Shown: one piece after another, positions 1-8,350 of the stretch
Layout of the letters: each line of letters starts with the position of its first letter
How positions within the stretch are numbered: position 1 is the first letter of the stretch
Source of the DNA: Sulfobacillus thermosulfidooxidans
Lineage (GTDB): Bacteria; Bacillota; Sulfobacillia; Sulfobacillales; Sulfobacillaceae
Assembly (NCBI RefSeq): GCF_001280565.1
Contig: NZ_LGRO01000001.1
Location: forward strand, 3,100,001 to 3,164,000
Reading direction: 5' to 3'
DNA length: 64,000 bases
Notes under the pieces: model-generated
The model's input: the letters and a program-made list of their open reading frames with translations, nothing else
What the model was told of the DNA's origin: nothing
Database searches by the model: none
Made by a program: the position numbers and the translations under genes

Positions 1-1
1 A

Positions 2-886
2 AGCCGTTGGAATATCCCGGCGCTTCCCATTGAATGGCCAGGATTTGAGGATATTGATACGGCCCCGGTTCTGTCCGCACCGTTGATTGATGACATGCTC
101 AAGTGGGCTTCTCAACCAGGACCCTTATCATGGAATGTCATTAATCAAGGACAGCACATTCTTCGTAAGATGTGGGATGAACAGCTCGATGCTCACGGAT
201 CGGCCTTTGAATTAATTCCCGTTTATCAAGTAGGGACCCCGTTTTTAAGCTATTATGTCAATCTTGTTGGTTTGGTGATGCGTCTTGGATATCAATTAGC
301 TCCGGAATGGGCTGAGGCTTATGCGCTGGCGGCTTTGCTGATCGGATTTCATCATCAAGGATTGCAAGATGGCCATGTGAAAGAAGAAGATCCGTATCAT
401 ACGATGGCTCTGGTGAGTGAACTGCGACAATTTCAGGTGCCCTCACCCACGATTACGACGATTTTACAACACCATGCGCATTATGACGGCAGTGGTGTGC
501 CGAATCTCAAAGGCGAGGAGATTTATCGCGGTGCGATGATCTTGGGATTGGCTGAAACGTTTTTAACCTTGGTCTTTCAAACCCACGAGCCCGCATTGCC
601 CGCCCATGAGGCGCTGGAATGGGTTGTCGGGGGAGCGGGTATGGATTTTTCCTTGGAAACCGTGAAAAAACTGCAGCGTATCATAGCGCCATATGCCACC
701 GGACAAGTTGTGTCGTTGGGAAATCACGATGTCGCGGTGGTACGCCGTGTCCCTTCGGATTGGCCAAGTCGTCCGATTATTGGATTACTAAATGGTAAAG
801 ATGCCGGGCTGATTATCGATTTACGGGACCCCGATCAACAGACCCGAGTGATTACGGGAATTTATCCAGAACGGCTCTGGCCTTAA
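2..886 (+). CDS. HD-GYP-like protein with degenerate catalytic site, 5' end outside window
   Basis: The reading frame is open to the left edge of the window, so the true start lies upstream; a TTG at 83 is only an internal codon. The C-terminal half resembles HD-GYP cyclic-di-GMP phosphodiesterase output domains: an HHAHYDGSGVP stretch near 470-500 matches the family HHExxDGxGYP signature, followed by an I-x-R-G-A-M-I-L-G-L-A-E segment like the family RIxxVADxFD. The expected HD pair is replaced by FHHQG, GYP reads GVP, and the later Asp is Glu. It is therefore HD-GYP-derived but may be catalytically inactive, perhaps a sensor or scaffold. It lies 37 bp before cheC, on the same strand, so a signalling role with the chemotaxis genes is a reasonable inference. 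Confidence 0.6.
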   Translation, partial: SRWNIPALPIEWPGFEDIDTAPVLSAPLIDDMLKWASQPGPLSWNVINQGQHILRKMWDEQLDAHGSAFELIPVYQVGTPFLSYYVNLVGLVMRLGYQLAPEWAEAYALAALLIGFHHQGLQDGHVKEEDPYHTMALVSELRQFQVPSPTITTILQHHAHYDGSGVPNLKGEEIYRGAMILGLAETFLTLVFQTHEPALPAHEALEWVVGGAGMDFSLETVKKLQRIIAPYATGQVVSLGNHDVAVVRRVPSDWPSRPIIGLLNGKDAGLIIDLRDPDQQTRVITGIYPERLWP

Positions 887-923
887 TAAAGAGAACTCAT
901 GAAATGTGAGGTGGGAGGATCAT

Positions 924-1487
924 ATGGCGCACGTGGATGAAGTGCTAACAATTTGGGGTAAAATTTGTGGTCCGGGACTGGATGAAGCGGGACGTGCCTT
1001 GAGTCAAATGACCGGGCTGGATTTTACCATGGAAGATAAAGCGGTCAATGAAGTGGCGTGGGGAGAAGTGCTAAAGCGTTTTACCCAAAATGATCACACG
1101 GAATATTATGTGGTGCATTTAGGCGCGACAGGTTTGTTAACGGCCCGGATTATGTTGATCTTTTCGCCAGAAAACGGCCAGCGTCTGGTTTCCACAATGA
1201 TGGGGGAAGATACCGATTTGCCGCTTGATGAGGTTGGACTCTCAGCCTTGGCCGAAATTGGGAATGTGGTCGGTACTGCCTTTTTGAACGTGTTTGCCAA
1301 TATTTTTGGCACGGTGTTTGAGCCGACAGTTCCGGAAGTGAAACAGGGTTATGGAATAGATGTGTTCCCGCTTTTTTCTAACCACCAACGTGTACTTATT
1401 ACCGAAGCCATATTCCGGGTAACGGGCGAAACATTAACCGGAGAAATTTTGATTGTGCCCGAACGTTTACAGCAAGCTGGGAGGTAA
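924..1487 (+). CDS. cheC: CheC-family CheY-P phosphatase
   Basis: This is a CheC/CheX-type protein of about 187 residues. In this family the phosphatase site is a helix with S/D-x3-E-x2-N, which removes phosphate from CheY. One clear site is seen, S-A-L-A-E-I-G-N around 1242-1265. The corresponding N-terminal site (D-E-A-G-R-A-L-S) has lost both E and N, so it is probably a single-site enzyme. A GTG at 906 would give a slightly longer protein, but ATG 924 has GGGAGG seven bases upstream and is preferred. It ends five bases before cheY and is clearly cotranscribed with it. The family assignment is good; activity toward this particular CheY is inferred. Confidence 0.8.
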   Translation: MAHVDEVLTIWGKICGPGLDEAGRALSQMTGLDFTMEDKAVNEVAWGEVLKRFTQNDHTEYYVVHLGATGLLTARIMLIFSPENGQRLVSTMMGEDTDLPLDEVGLSALAEIGNVVGTAFLNVFANIFGTVFEPTVPEVKQGYGIDVFPLFSNHQRVLITEAIFRVTGETLTGEILIVPERLQQAGR

Positions 1488-1492
1488 TCAGG

Positions 1493-1846
1493 ATGACGGT
1501 ACTGATTGTAGATGATGCGGCATTTATGCGGCTTAGGTTAAAAAAATTATTAACCCAACAAGGTTATGACGTGGAAGAAGCTGCTAATGGCCAAGAAGCG
1601 GTGGAAAAATACCAGGCGATCCACCCGGATTGTGTGTTAATGGATATTACTATGCCTGAGATGAGTGGTCTTGATGCCTTGAAAGCTATCAAAGACATGG
1701 ACAGCACAGCCAAAGTTATCATGGTTTCAGCCTTGGGCCAACAAGCAATGGTCATTCAAGCTATTCAAAATGGTGCCAAGGATTTTATTGTCAAGCCCTA
1801 CGAGCCCGAACGCGTATTGGCTTCACTGAGCAAAGTCTTGTCCTAA
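1493..1846 (+). CDS. cheY: CheY-like single-domain response regulator
   Basis: A stand-alone receiver domain of 117 residues. The acidic pair is in LIVDDAAFMR, the phosphoacceptor Asp in VLMDITMP, the switch Ser in VMVSAL and the conserved Lys in FIVKPY. The F-M-R after the acidic pair is typical of chemotaxis CheY proteins, which bind the flagellar switch when phosphorylated by CheA. A good ribosome site (GGGAGG) overlaps the end of cheC. No CheA or CheW gene lies in the window, so the kinase is encoded elsewhere. Position between cheC and cheB strongly supports a chemotaxis role. Confidence 0.88.
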   Translation: MTVLIVDDAAFMRLRLKKLLTQQGYDVEEAANGQEAVEKYQAIHPDCVLMDITMPEMSGLDALKAIKDMDSTAKVIMVSALGQQAMVIQAIQNGAKDFIVKPYEPERVLASLSKVLS

Positions 1847-1897
1847 CAGGGATTTATTCATTTCTAACTGATTGATCAAAAAGGAGTATTGGACTTT

Positions 1898-2920
1898 ATG
1901 CCCGCTGTCATGATCGTGGACGATTCAGCCTATGCCCGGTTTGTATTAAAGGACCGATTTAAACATCGGGGATGGGATGTGCTGACCGTCGGGAGCGGGG
2001 AAGAAGCATTGACCCAGTTGTCCCATTTCGTCCCCGATCTTATTACGATGGATGTTCTTATGCCCCATATGAATGGCATTGAAACCGTTAAAGCCTTACG
2101 GACTAAATGGGATGGTCCCATTATTATGGTGTCCAGTCAAACTCAAGGAGGGGCCGATTTAACCTGGCAAGCTTTGGACGCCGGTGCCTCGGATTTTGTC
2201 GGCAAACCAGCTCCCGCTCAGCCACTCGATCAAATCATTGATCAAATCATCGCGAAATATGAGGCCTTAAAGACTCCTTATGCCAACCGCATGGTTAAAG
2301 TCGCGCATTCCTCTTTGCCGAAGCAGTCCTGGGTTCACGCCAGGCTCTTGATTATTGGGGCTTCGACGGGAGGACCTAAAGCTCTTGCCCGGGTTGTGAA
2401 GTATTTTCGTGCGCCATGGTCGATTCCCATTGTGATTGTTCAGCACATGCCCGCCAGTTTTACCACGTCCTTGGCCGCGCGGCTTGGTCAAATTATTGGG
2501 GTGCCAGTACGGGAATCGCCGTTGGCTCCTCAAAAAATGCTATGGGAGCCGGGCCAGATTATTTTGGCCCGGGGAGGATATCACCTGCGTTTGAATGAAC
2601 ACGCTTGTTGGAGTGAACCAGGACCCCGGTTACACGGAGTCATACCTGCCATCGATGTAACAGCCCTTGATGGCGTCAAAGCCTTTGGACAGGATTTGTG
2701 TTTCACTATTTTGACCGGGATGGGCGAAGATGGTGCGGAAGCGGCTTATCAATGTCATAAAGCGGGCGGAACGGTTATCGTTCAAGATCCAACAACGGCA
2801 GTCGTCTGGGGCATGCCTCAAGCCGCATTAAATAAAGGAGCGGGTGACATGGTTGGCACACTCGATGAGATAGGTAGCTGGCTAAATGAGGTGATTCATC
2901 CTGAGCTTGGAATTTCCTGA
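1898..2920 (+). CDS. cheB: CheB protein-glutamate methylesterase
   Basis: An N-terminal receiver domain (acidic pair in IVDDSAYAR, Asp in TMDVLMP, Lys in VGKPAP) is joined to a C-terminal CheB methylesterase domain of about 190 residues. The catalytic Ser lies in GASTGGPKA, the His in IVQHMPASF and the Asp in GMGEDGAE. The enzyme demethylates or deamidates chemoreceptors during adaptation. A TTG at 1889 lies only two bases from the AAGGAG at 1881-1886, so ATG 1898 is the better start. The gene overlaps cheR by 14 bp, implying coupled translation of the methylesterase and methyltransferase. Confidence 0.9.
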   Translation: MPAVMIVDDSAYARFVLKDRFKHRGWDVLTVGSGEEALTQLSHFVPDLITMDVLMPHMNGIETVKALRTKWDGPIIMVSSQTQGGADLTWQALDAGASDFVGKPAPAQPLDQIIDQIIAKYEALKTPYANRMVKVAHSSLPKQSWVHARLLIIGASTGGPKALARVVKYFRAPWSIPIVIVQHMPASFTTSLAARLGQIIGVPVRESPLAPQKMLWEPGQIILARGGYHLRLNEHACWSEPGPRLHGVIPAIDVTALDGVKAFGQDLCFTILTGMGEDGAEAAYQCHKAGGTVIVQDPTTAVVWGMPQAALNKGAGDMVGTLDEIGSWLNEVIHPELGIS

Positions 2921-3680
2921 TGCCCAGTGGCATGAATTTGTCCGATATGTGGATCACCAAAATTTGTTGGTCTTAGCGGACTATAAACGGGATCAAGTGG
3001 AACGGCGGCTTAAAGGCTTTCTTTTGCGTGAAGGCTATTCGGATTTATTAGCCCTCATCGAAGCTATGCGCCATCAGCCCGGCATGGCAGCCCGGTTAAA
3101 AAATTTCTTAACGGTTCACGTCAGTGAATTTTTTCGTGATCCGCCGTACTGGCAACGCTTAGCCACCGCACTTCATGACAGAGGTTTGACAGAGGGAAAG
3201 GCATGGTCCGCGGGATGTTCGTGGGGAGCAGAGCCAGCGTCATTTTGGTTGATGGAGCAAAGTCACGCTCACCACTGGGAGATTTGGGCGACGGATACCG
3301 ATGTCATGACTCTGGAGCAAGCGAAATTGTTACGATTTCCTAAAGAAAGCTTAACGCCTTTACTTGACCCTTACCGGGATTGGTGGCGACAAAACAGCGA
3401 TGATACTTTCTCCTTAGTTCAGCAGGCGCATCACGATATTCACTGGGCCCATCATGATTTGCTCACCGATAAAGGCTATCCACAAAGCTTCGAGCTTGTA
3501 ATGAGTCGCTACGTCATGATTTATTTTTCTCAACAGGCACGTCGCCGCGTATTAGAAAATTTGGTGAGTTCACTGAAAATTGGGGGCCTTCTCTTTATTG
3601 GAGCGACGGAAACACTTTTGGATGCCCAAGCATATGGCTTGGTCGCTATCGCCCCGGCTCTTTTTCAGCGTGTCGTGTAA
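2907..3680 (+). CDS. cheR: CheR chemoreceptor methyltransferase
   Basis: This is an S-adenosylmethionine-dependent methyltransferase of about 257 residues that methylates receptor glutamates, opposing CheB. The N-terminal helical CheR domain is followed by the FFRDPPYW segment and the SAM-binding loop GCSWGAEPAS, which corresponds to the family ACSTGEEPYS; the Tyr-to-Ala and Thr-to-Trp changes are mild. The D-L-V-M-S-R-Y-V-M-I-Y-F-like region matches the family DxIxCRNVxIYF with Ser in place of Cys. The start is TTG 2907, because an in-frame stop at 2892 leaves little choice. It closes the chemotaxis cassette. Confidence 0.85.
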   Translation: MEFPDAQWHEFVRYVDHQNLLVLADYKRDQVERRLKGFLLREGYSDLLALIEAMRHQPGMAARLKNFLTVHVSEFFRDPPYWQRLATALHDRGLTEGKAWSAGCSWGAEPASFWLMEQSHAHHWEIWATDTDVMTLEQAKLLRFPKESLTPLLDPYRDWWRQNSDDTFSLVQQAHHDIHWAHHDLLTDKGYPQSFELVMSRYVMIYFSQQARRRVLENLVSSLKIGGLLFIGATETLLDAQAYGLVAIAPALFQRVV

Positions 3681-3776
3681 ACATCTTGCCCAACATCTCA
3701 AACGGCTTTTTGCGGTTTGAAGAGGTAAAGGCTTACAATAAAGAAAAGAGGGGCGATTCGTAAAGAAGGTGTTTTC

Positions 3777-4280
3777 ATGGATCAAGAGCTTTGGAAAGGA
3801 CTAAGAGAAACATACCGTCCGCAACAAATCGAGACATTATTTGTTGCGGAATCCCCATCAACGGGTCAACGCTTTTTTTATTTGGGGAATTCGCAATTAT
3901 TTCGTTTTACCTACCAGGCATTTTTGCGCGTTTTTGACAAACAAATTGGTCAAACGCCCCAGGAATTCTTTTTATGGTTTCAACAGCATGGATTTTTTCT
4001 GGATAATTTGGCGTGTGAAAGCATTGGCTATTTGAAGGAATCGGATCGTCAACACGCGCGGATTCGCTGGATTCCCTCTCTCGCCGATCGCCTGGCTCAA
4101 TACCGTCCGCATTCGATTATTGTTGTCATGAAAAGTTTAGAACATGCCGTAACCCAGGCCATCCTCTATGCGGGCATCACGCCTCATGTTCTGGTCTTGC
4201 CATTTCCGACGCGAACTTATCACAATCAACAAGTGTATATGGAAGGGTTAAGTCAATTTCTCACGACACTCAAAGTGTAA
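3777..4280 (+). CDS. Uncharacterised protein with an ESP motif, possibly uracil-DNA-glycosylase-like
   Basis: A protein of 167 residues with a good AAAGAAGG ribosome site. The N-terminal third contains LFVAESPSTG followed by an aromatic-rich FFY segment. That pattern is seen in some uncharacterised members of the uracil-DNA glycosylase fold, where a similar strand carries the first active-site loop. A second strand near the C-terminus (SIIVVMKS) could be the second Rossmann-like strand. The match is weak and no catalytic His can be assigned with confidence. The gene stands alone between cheR and a membrane protein gene. The function should be treated as unknown. Confidence 0.5.
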   Translation: MDQELWKGLRETYRPQQIETLFVAESPSTGQRFFYLGNSQLFRFTYQAFLRVFDKQIGQTPQEFFLWFQQHGFFLDNLACESIGYLKESDRQHARIRWIPSLADRLAQYRPHSIIVVMKSLEHAVTQAILYAGITPHVLVLPFPTRTYHNQQVYMEGLSQFLTTLKV

Positions 4281-4392
4281 AATAATCTAGGCGAAATATG
4301 TCATGCCATAACACGAGTATTAGACATAATGCCCATCGATTTTTGAAATGCATGAAGATCAGAACCGAACAAACATTGGCAAGAAGGGCTAG

Positions 4393-4421
4393 TTGACAAG
4401 TGTAATCTGGCTGATCATGAT
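4393..4421 (+). promoter_or_regulatory. Candidate sigma-A promoter for the DUF420 gene
   Basis: TTGACA at 4393-4398 and CATGAT at 4416-4421 are separated by 17 bases. The -35 is a perfect match and the -10 matches four of six. It lies 40 bp upstream of the DUF420 gene and in the same orientation. Confidence 0.5.
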
Positions 4422-4460
4422 GAATGAGACAGGATGTAAAAGAAAGGCGGAGACGTACTG

Positions 4461-4928
4461 ATGGGTATTGCAGGATATTGGGGCCTTTTTAATGAATTAT
4501 TAATGATTACGAGTGCAGTCGTTGTCGCTTTTGGATGGTATTTTATTCGACACAAGCGCATCGATATACACCGCAAATTTATGTTAACTGGCGCGAGTTT
4601 GGGTGCCGCTTTCTTTGTGAGTTATGTCTTGAGCACTTTTACCATTGGTGATACATATTTTGGCGGGCCGAAAAAATATAATGCACCGTATCAAGTATTT
4701 TTGCAGTTTCATGTTATTTTGGCGACGGCTGCGGCAGTGATGGGCGTGATCACGTTGCGTTGGGCGTTAAGAGCCCGGTTTAATAAACACAAGAAAATTG
4801 CGCCCTGGACGGCAACATTTTGGTTTGTCTCGGCGCTGACCGGCCTTGCCGTGTTCTTGATGCTTTTTGTGATCTTTCCCCCGGGTCCCACGACCAAAAG
4901 TTTAGTGCAGATTCTTGTAGGACATTAA
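4461..4928 (+). CDS. DUF420 family membrane protein (CtaM/YozB-like)
   Basis: A 155-residue membrane protein with about four hydrophobic helices and conserved-looking histidines in HKRIDIHRK, FHVILA and HKKIAPW. This layout is typical of the DUF420 family, which includes YozB and the CtaM proteins needed for maturation of haem-copper oxidases in some Firmicutes. The His residues near the helix ends fit a haem- or copper-related role. A respiratory-assembly role is inferred from the family. It is followed closely by an esterase gene (GGGAG ribosome site) and may share its transcript. Confidence 0.75.
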   Translation: MGIAGYWGLFNELLMITSAVVVAFGWYFIRHKRIDIHRKFMLTGASLGAAFFVSYVLSTFTIGDTYFGGPKKYNAPYQVFLQFHVILATAAAVMGVITLRWALRARFNKHKKIAPWTATFWFVSALTGLAVFLMLFVIFPPGPTTKSLVQILVGH

Positions 4929-4940
4929 GGGAGTGACGTG

Positions 4941-5579
4941 ATGAATAGAGTCACCGATTTACATTTTTTGTCATCGCCTTCTGTTCTACAAGATGAAGAG
5001 CATCCCCTTTTAGTTTTATTGCATGGTTTTGGATCCGATGAAAGGGACTTAATGGCGATTAGACCCTATATTGATCCCAAATGGGCCGTGGTCACTATTC
5101 GGGCCCCGTTCCGCGAAGGTTCCGGATTTCGCTGGTATGCCTTAAAATCTTTGCAATCCCCAGATTTTGATGAAATGGCTCAAGCCCTAGCGCTGTTGAA
5201 AAAATGGTTTGGGGGCCTTGCACTTCGGTTTCCCCATGTTCCTCCCCACCAAGTGATCGTGGGCGGATTTAGTCAAGGGGCAGTGATGGCGCTTCATCTA
5301 GGTCTTTACGAACCATTGCGAGAAATTGGCGGCGTCAGCGTGTTGAGCGGATATTTACCTAATCCCCCTTCCCCCAACGCAGCTTGGCGCCGTCTTCCCA
5401 TCTTTTGGGGACATGGTCTTGATGATCAGATCTTGCCTTATGCCCTGGCACAAACAGCTCATGATATCTTAAGTCGTCATAATATTGCGATAACATTTCG
5501 TTCTTATACGATGGGACATGAGGTTATTGAAGAGGAATTGCATGATCTGATGGATTGGTTGGATGGTGTCGTCAAATAA
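4941..5579 (+). CDS. Alpha/beta hydrolase, phospholipase/carboxylesterase family
   Basis: About 212 residues with the alpha/beta-hydrolase signature of the small carboxylesterases (YpfH/EstB-like). The oxyanion-hole segment is LLHGFGSDERD, the nucleophile elbow is GGFSQGAVMA, the catalytic Asp is in HGLDDQILPY and the His in MGHEV. It would hydrolyse short acyl esters in the cytoplasm; no signal peptide is seen. GTG 4938 is in frame, but ATG 4941 is better placed relative to GGGAG at 4929-4933. It is likely cotranscribed with the DUF420 gene. The natural substrate cannot be read from the sequence. Confidence 0.82.
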   Translation: MNRVTDLHFLSSPSVLQDEEHPLLVLLHGFGSDERDLMAIRPYIDPKWAVVTIRAPFREGSGFRWYALKSLQSPDFDEMAQALALLKKWFGGLALRFPHVPPHQVIVGGFSQGAVMALHLGLYEPLREIGGVSVLSGYLPNPPSPNAAWRRLPIFWGHGLDDQILPYALAQTAHDILSRHNIAITFRSYTMGHEVIEEELHDLMDWLDGVVK

Positions 5580-5611
5580 GATGAGACGGGAGTGCAGGTG
5601 ATCAAGACGAC

Positions 5612-6838
5612 ATGCGATCCATGCAAAAACAACGCCGCTCGTACCTGAGATGGACTTTTACCCGCATGATGTGGGTCACGGTTTTGATAGCGGTGTTGAT
5701 GGGGGGAGGAATGATCGTTCTCGCTCCGCGGTTAGAACAGATCAAACAGATTACGCCAAGTCTTCAAGTTCCCAAAATATATCATCTTCCCGATGTGCCG
5801 AGTCCGTGGCATACGGTGGCAGGAAGTTGTGAAATTCAAGTCGCCGGGGGACCGGTTTTATTTGAAAAAAATGCCCAAGAAGAGCGTCCTATTGCGTCGA
5901 CCACCAAAATTATGACGGCTTATTTGACCCTAGAGAACAAGATGATGCCGTTAACCCGGAACATCACGATTACGGCGCAAGAAGTTCTCAATGACCGCCA
6001 AGGATTGTTAAAAGCGGATAGCGAAGTTCCCTTATCCCGTGGACAGATTGTGAGTGTTCAGGATTTGCTGTGGGCATTGATGCTCCCATCCGCAGATGAT
6101 GCGGCGTGGGTATTGGCCCGCGCAGCAACGGATAACCACCCTGAGCGCTTTATTGCTGCGATGAACGAACAAGCTCGCCGGTTTCATATGAATCACACCC
6201 ATTATGTGGATCCAGACGGGGTGAATCATGAGGGATATTCGACGGCGGCGGATTTGATGATTTTGACCCAGCATGTGATGAAAAACCCAGAGTTTCGCCG
6301 GCTGGTCCGAACGAAAACCCATAAAACCGCCTTTGGTGTGCTGACGAATCTGAACCAATTGCTATGGACCTATCCGGGAGCCATCGGGGTTAAGACAGGA
6401 TGGACACCTTGGGCAGGCAGTTGTCTCGTTTTTGGCGCGACCCGAAGAGAGCATGGCAGTCCATTAACTGTTTACGGCGTTGTTTTGGGAGAACCTGCAT
6501 TTAATCCGATGTTTCATGATACGGCGCAGTTACTGAACACAGCGTTTCATACCGCGTGGTCACCTTTAATTCACGCTGGGCAAACGGTTGTCGTCCTTAA
6601 TATTCACCGTATCTTGACGACAACGACGCTCGATTTATACACATCACAACCTTTGGGAGCATTTGATGTGGGAGAAGACGCCACACTCCAGTACCGCCTG
6701 AAGAAACTCGGATCTTCATGGCATGCAGGTCAGGTCTTAGGATATGTTCGCATTGAAGCCCAAAGATGGCCTAAGAGCTCGTGGGTGCCGCTCAAAGCTC
6801 GCTCCTCATATGTCATGCCGTGGTGGGCTCATTTGTAA
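5612..6838 (+). CDS. D-alanyl-D-alanine carboxypeptidase, S11 family (DacF-like), variant SxN motif
   Basis: A 408-residue protein with an N-terminal membrane helix or signal anchor (about residues 18-40), then an S11 penicillin-binding domain. The catalytic SxxK is STTK, and KTG is in GVKTGWT. The usual SxN motif (SGN/SAN) reads SAD here, an Asn-to-Asp change at a catalytic residue. A C-terminal beta-rich domain follows. It trims pentapeptides in peptidoglycan, and DacF-type enzymes act in vegetative growth and sporulation. An AGGTGATC match to the 16S tail lies eight bases before ATG 5612. Its 3' end overlaps the convergent, related gene by 33 bp, so the two are probable paralogues. Confidence 0.85.
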   Translation: MRSMQKQRRSYLRWTFTRMMWVTVLIAVLMGGGMIVLAPRLEQIKQITPSLQVPKIYHLPDVPSPWHTVAGSCEIQVAGGPVLFEKNAQEERPIASTTKIMTAYLTLENKMMPLTRNITITAQEVLNDRQGLLKADSEVPLSRGQIVSVQDLLWALMLPSADDAAWVLARAATDNHPERFIAAMNEQARRFHMNHTHYVDPDGVNHEGYSTAADLMILTQHVMKNPEFRRLVRTKTHKTAFGVLTNLNQLLWTYPGAIGVKTGWTPWAGSCLVFGATRREHGSPLTVYGVVLGEPAFNPMFHDTAQLLNTAFHTAWSPLIHAGQTVVVLNIHRILTTTTLDLYTSQPLGAFDVGEDATLQYRLKKLGSSWHAGQVLGYVRIEAQRWPKSSWVPLKARSSYVMPWWAHL

Positions 6839-7783
6839 CGCCACTTGCTGAAAACCCCAGTTGAGAATCTTTTCAGCATCTTGATATTCCGGCGGAAAGC
6901 CATATTGAGCGTGAAGAATCACTCCCAGCAAAGTCACTGAGTGCCCGTCGATTTTCCTAGTCGCCGCAAATACCAAGTTGAAGCCTGCTTGGGTTGTCCA
7001 CCCTGTCTTGATGCCAATGACCGACGGATCGATGAACAAGAGACCATTGAGGTTTCGAACCACAGGATTATGGGGTAATGCTGTGACCTTCGTATCCACA
7101 ATGCGTCGAAATAAGGGGTTACGTAAATCTTGTTCGGCAATGATCGACAAATCCCAGGCCGTGCCGACGGATTGGGGAGAGAGGCCGTCCGGATCAGCAT
7201 AATGTGTGCCTTTCATTCCCAGCGCCTTAGCTTCTTGATTCATTTCTTGAATAAAGGCCGCGCGAGAACCGGCCAGATTTTCGGCTAGGGCGACAGAGGC
7301 ATCATTGGCTGAAGCGAGCATTAAACCATAGAGAAGCTGTTTCACGGTAAAATGTTCTCCCGGTGCCATAAAAATGTCGGACCCGGTCGTGGCAGCAGCT
7401 TGGGGACTGATCGTAATGACCCGGTTAAGGGGAAGATGATGCAGCACCAAGTAAATGGTCATCAATTTGGTGGTGGAAGCCAAGGGGCCTGGAGTATGGG
7501 GATGAAGCTGCCATAATAATTGGTGGGTATTAAGATTCCAAAGAATTCCCGAGCTTTCTCCAATTTTAAAGGGTAAGGCTGGTGTCTCTTCAGGACCGGG
7601 TTCCACGGTGTATAAGGTTTTGATAGGAGTAATGCGTGTTGGGGAAGCGGAGAGGGCATGATGTGAGGGATGCGAAAAAAACTGTTGGTTAATCCATGCC
7701 GATACGATTAACAGGAAAGCTAAAATGACGGCCCCCCACGGTGTGGCGGGTGCTGGTTTACGCCGTTTTGACTGTGATATCAT
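6806..7783 (-). CDS. D-alanyl-D-alanine carboxypeptidase, S11 family (DacF-like)
   Basis: A 325-residue S11 peptidase with an N-terminal membrane segment (about residues 16-32). All three catalytic motifs are intact: STTK, SAND and KTG (GIKTGWTT). It lacks the C-terminal beta domain of its convergent neighbour. It should remove the terminal D-Ala from peptidoglycan stem peptides on the outer face of the membrane. GGGGGA lies upstream of ATG. The two genes share the order of motifs and many short segments (ASTTK, HYxDPDG, GxKTGWT), so they look like diverged duplicates facing each other. Confidence 0.88.
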   Translation of the reverse strand: MISQSKRRKPAPATPWGAVILAFLLIVSAWINQQFFSHPSHHALSASPTRITPIKTLYTVEPGPEETPALPFKIGESSGILWNLNTHQLLWQLHPHTPGPLASTTKLMTIYLVLHHLPLNRVITISPQAAATTGSDIFMAPGEHFTVKQLLYGLMLASANDASVALAENLAGSRAAFIQEMNQEAKALGMKGTHYADPDGLSPQSVGTAWDLSIIAEQDLRNPLFRRIVDTKVTALPHNPVVRNLNGLLFIDPSVIGIKTGWTTQAGFNLVFAATRKIDGHSVTLLGVILHAQYGFPPEYQDAEKILNWGFQQVALQMSPPRHDI

Positions 7784-7866
7784 TCCCCTAAATCCCCCTA
7801 CCGATCATTCATGAAGAAAGCTAGTCGTTTATGAATCAAGCTTTATCTTATCAAAGGACACAGGGG

Positions 7867-8292
7867 TTATGCTTTGGGTAAAGATGACAATTGCGCAAGA
7901 AATTTGTTCCACCATGTCGGATTTTGATCAATAAAGGACACAAGCGCAGAAAGTCTGTCCAAGGTTTCGGTACTAAAATGATGTTCGATGCCTTCGACAT
8001 CATGATAGACTGTTTTGGGGTCGGAAATAGCAAGATGGCGCAGGAAGCGTTCCAGAATTTGGTGTCTGGCTAATAATAGCCGCCCTTCCGCCATGCCTTT
8101 AGACGTTAACGAGAGGCCGCGGTACCGTTCGACTTCCAGCCACCCTTCTTCTTTCAATTTGCGAATCATTTTACTAACGGAAGCTTGGCTGATATGGAGG
8201 CATTCAGCAATGTCCGAAACGCGGGCGTAGCCTTTTTGCTCGGTCAATCGCCAAATCGCTTCCAGATAATCTTCTTGATTGGGTGTGGACAT
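7867..8292 (-). CDS. MntR/DtxR-family metal-dependent regulator
   Basis: A 141-residue regulator with an N-terminal winged helix (YLEAIWRLTEQKG, then a recognition helix in SQASVSKMIRKL) and a DtxR-type dimerisation and metal-binding region containing H-D-V-E-G-I-E-H-H, as in MntR. In this family Mn2+ or Fe2+ binding drives DNA binding and control of metal uptake or efflux. It lacks the C-terminal SH3-like domain, so it is of the short MntR type rather than DtxR/IdeR. It lies 58 bp downstream of a CDF exporter gene on the same strand, which suggests joint control of Mn or Fe efflux (inferred). Confidence 0.85.
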   Translation of the reverse strand: MSTPNQEDYLEAIWRLTEQKGYARVSDIAECLHISQASVSKMIRKLKEEGWLEVERYRGLSLTSKGMAEGRLLLARHQILERFLRHLAISDPKTVYHDVEGIEHHFSTETLDRLSALVSFIDQNPTWWNKFLAQLSSLPKA

Positions 8293-8350
8293 GCCCCCTT
8301 CACCCTTTCTCGCTTTTTATTGTAGACTATGCGAGTTATGACAATATGTG

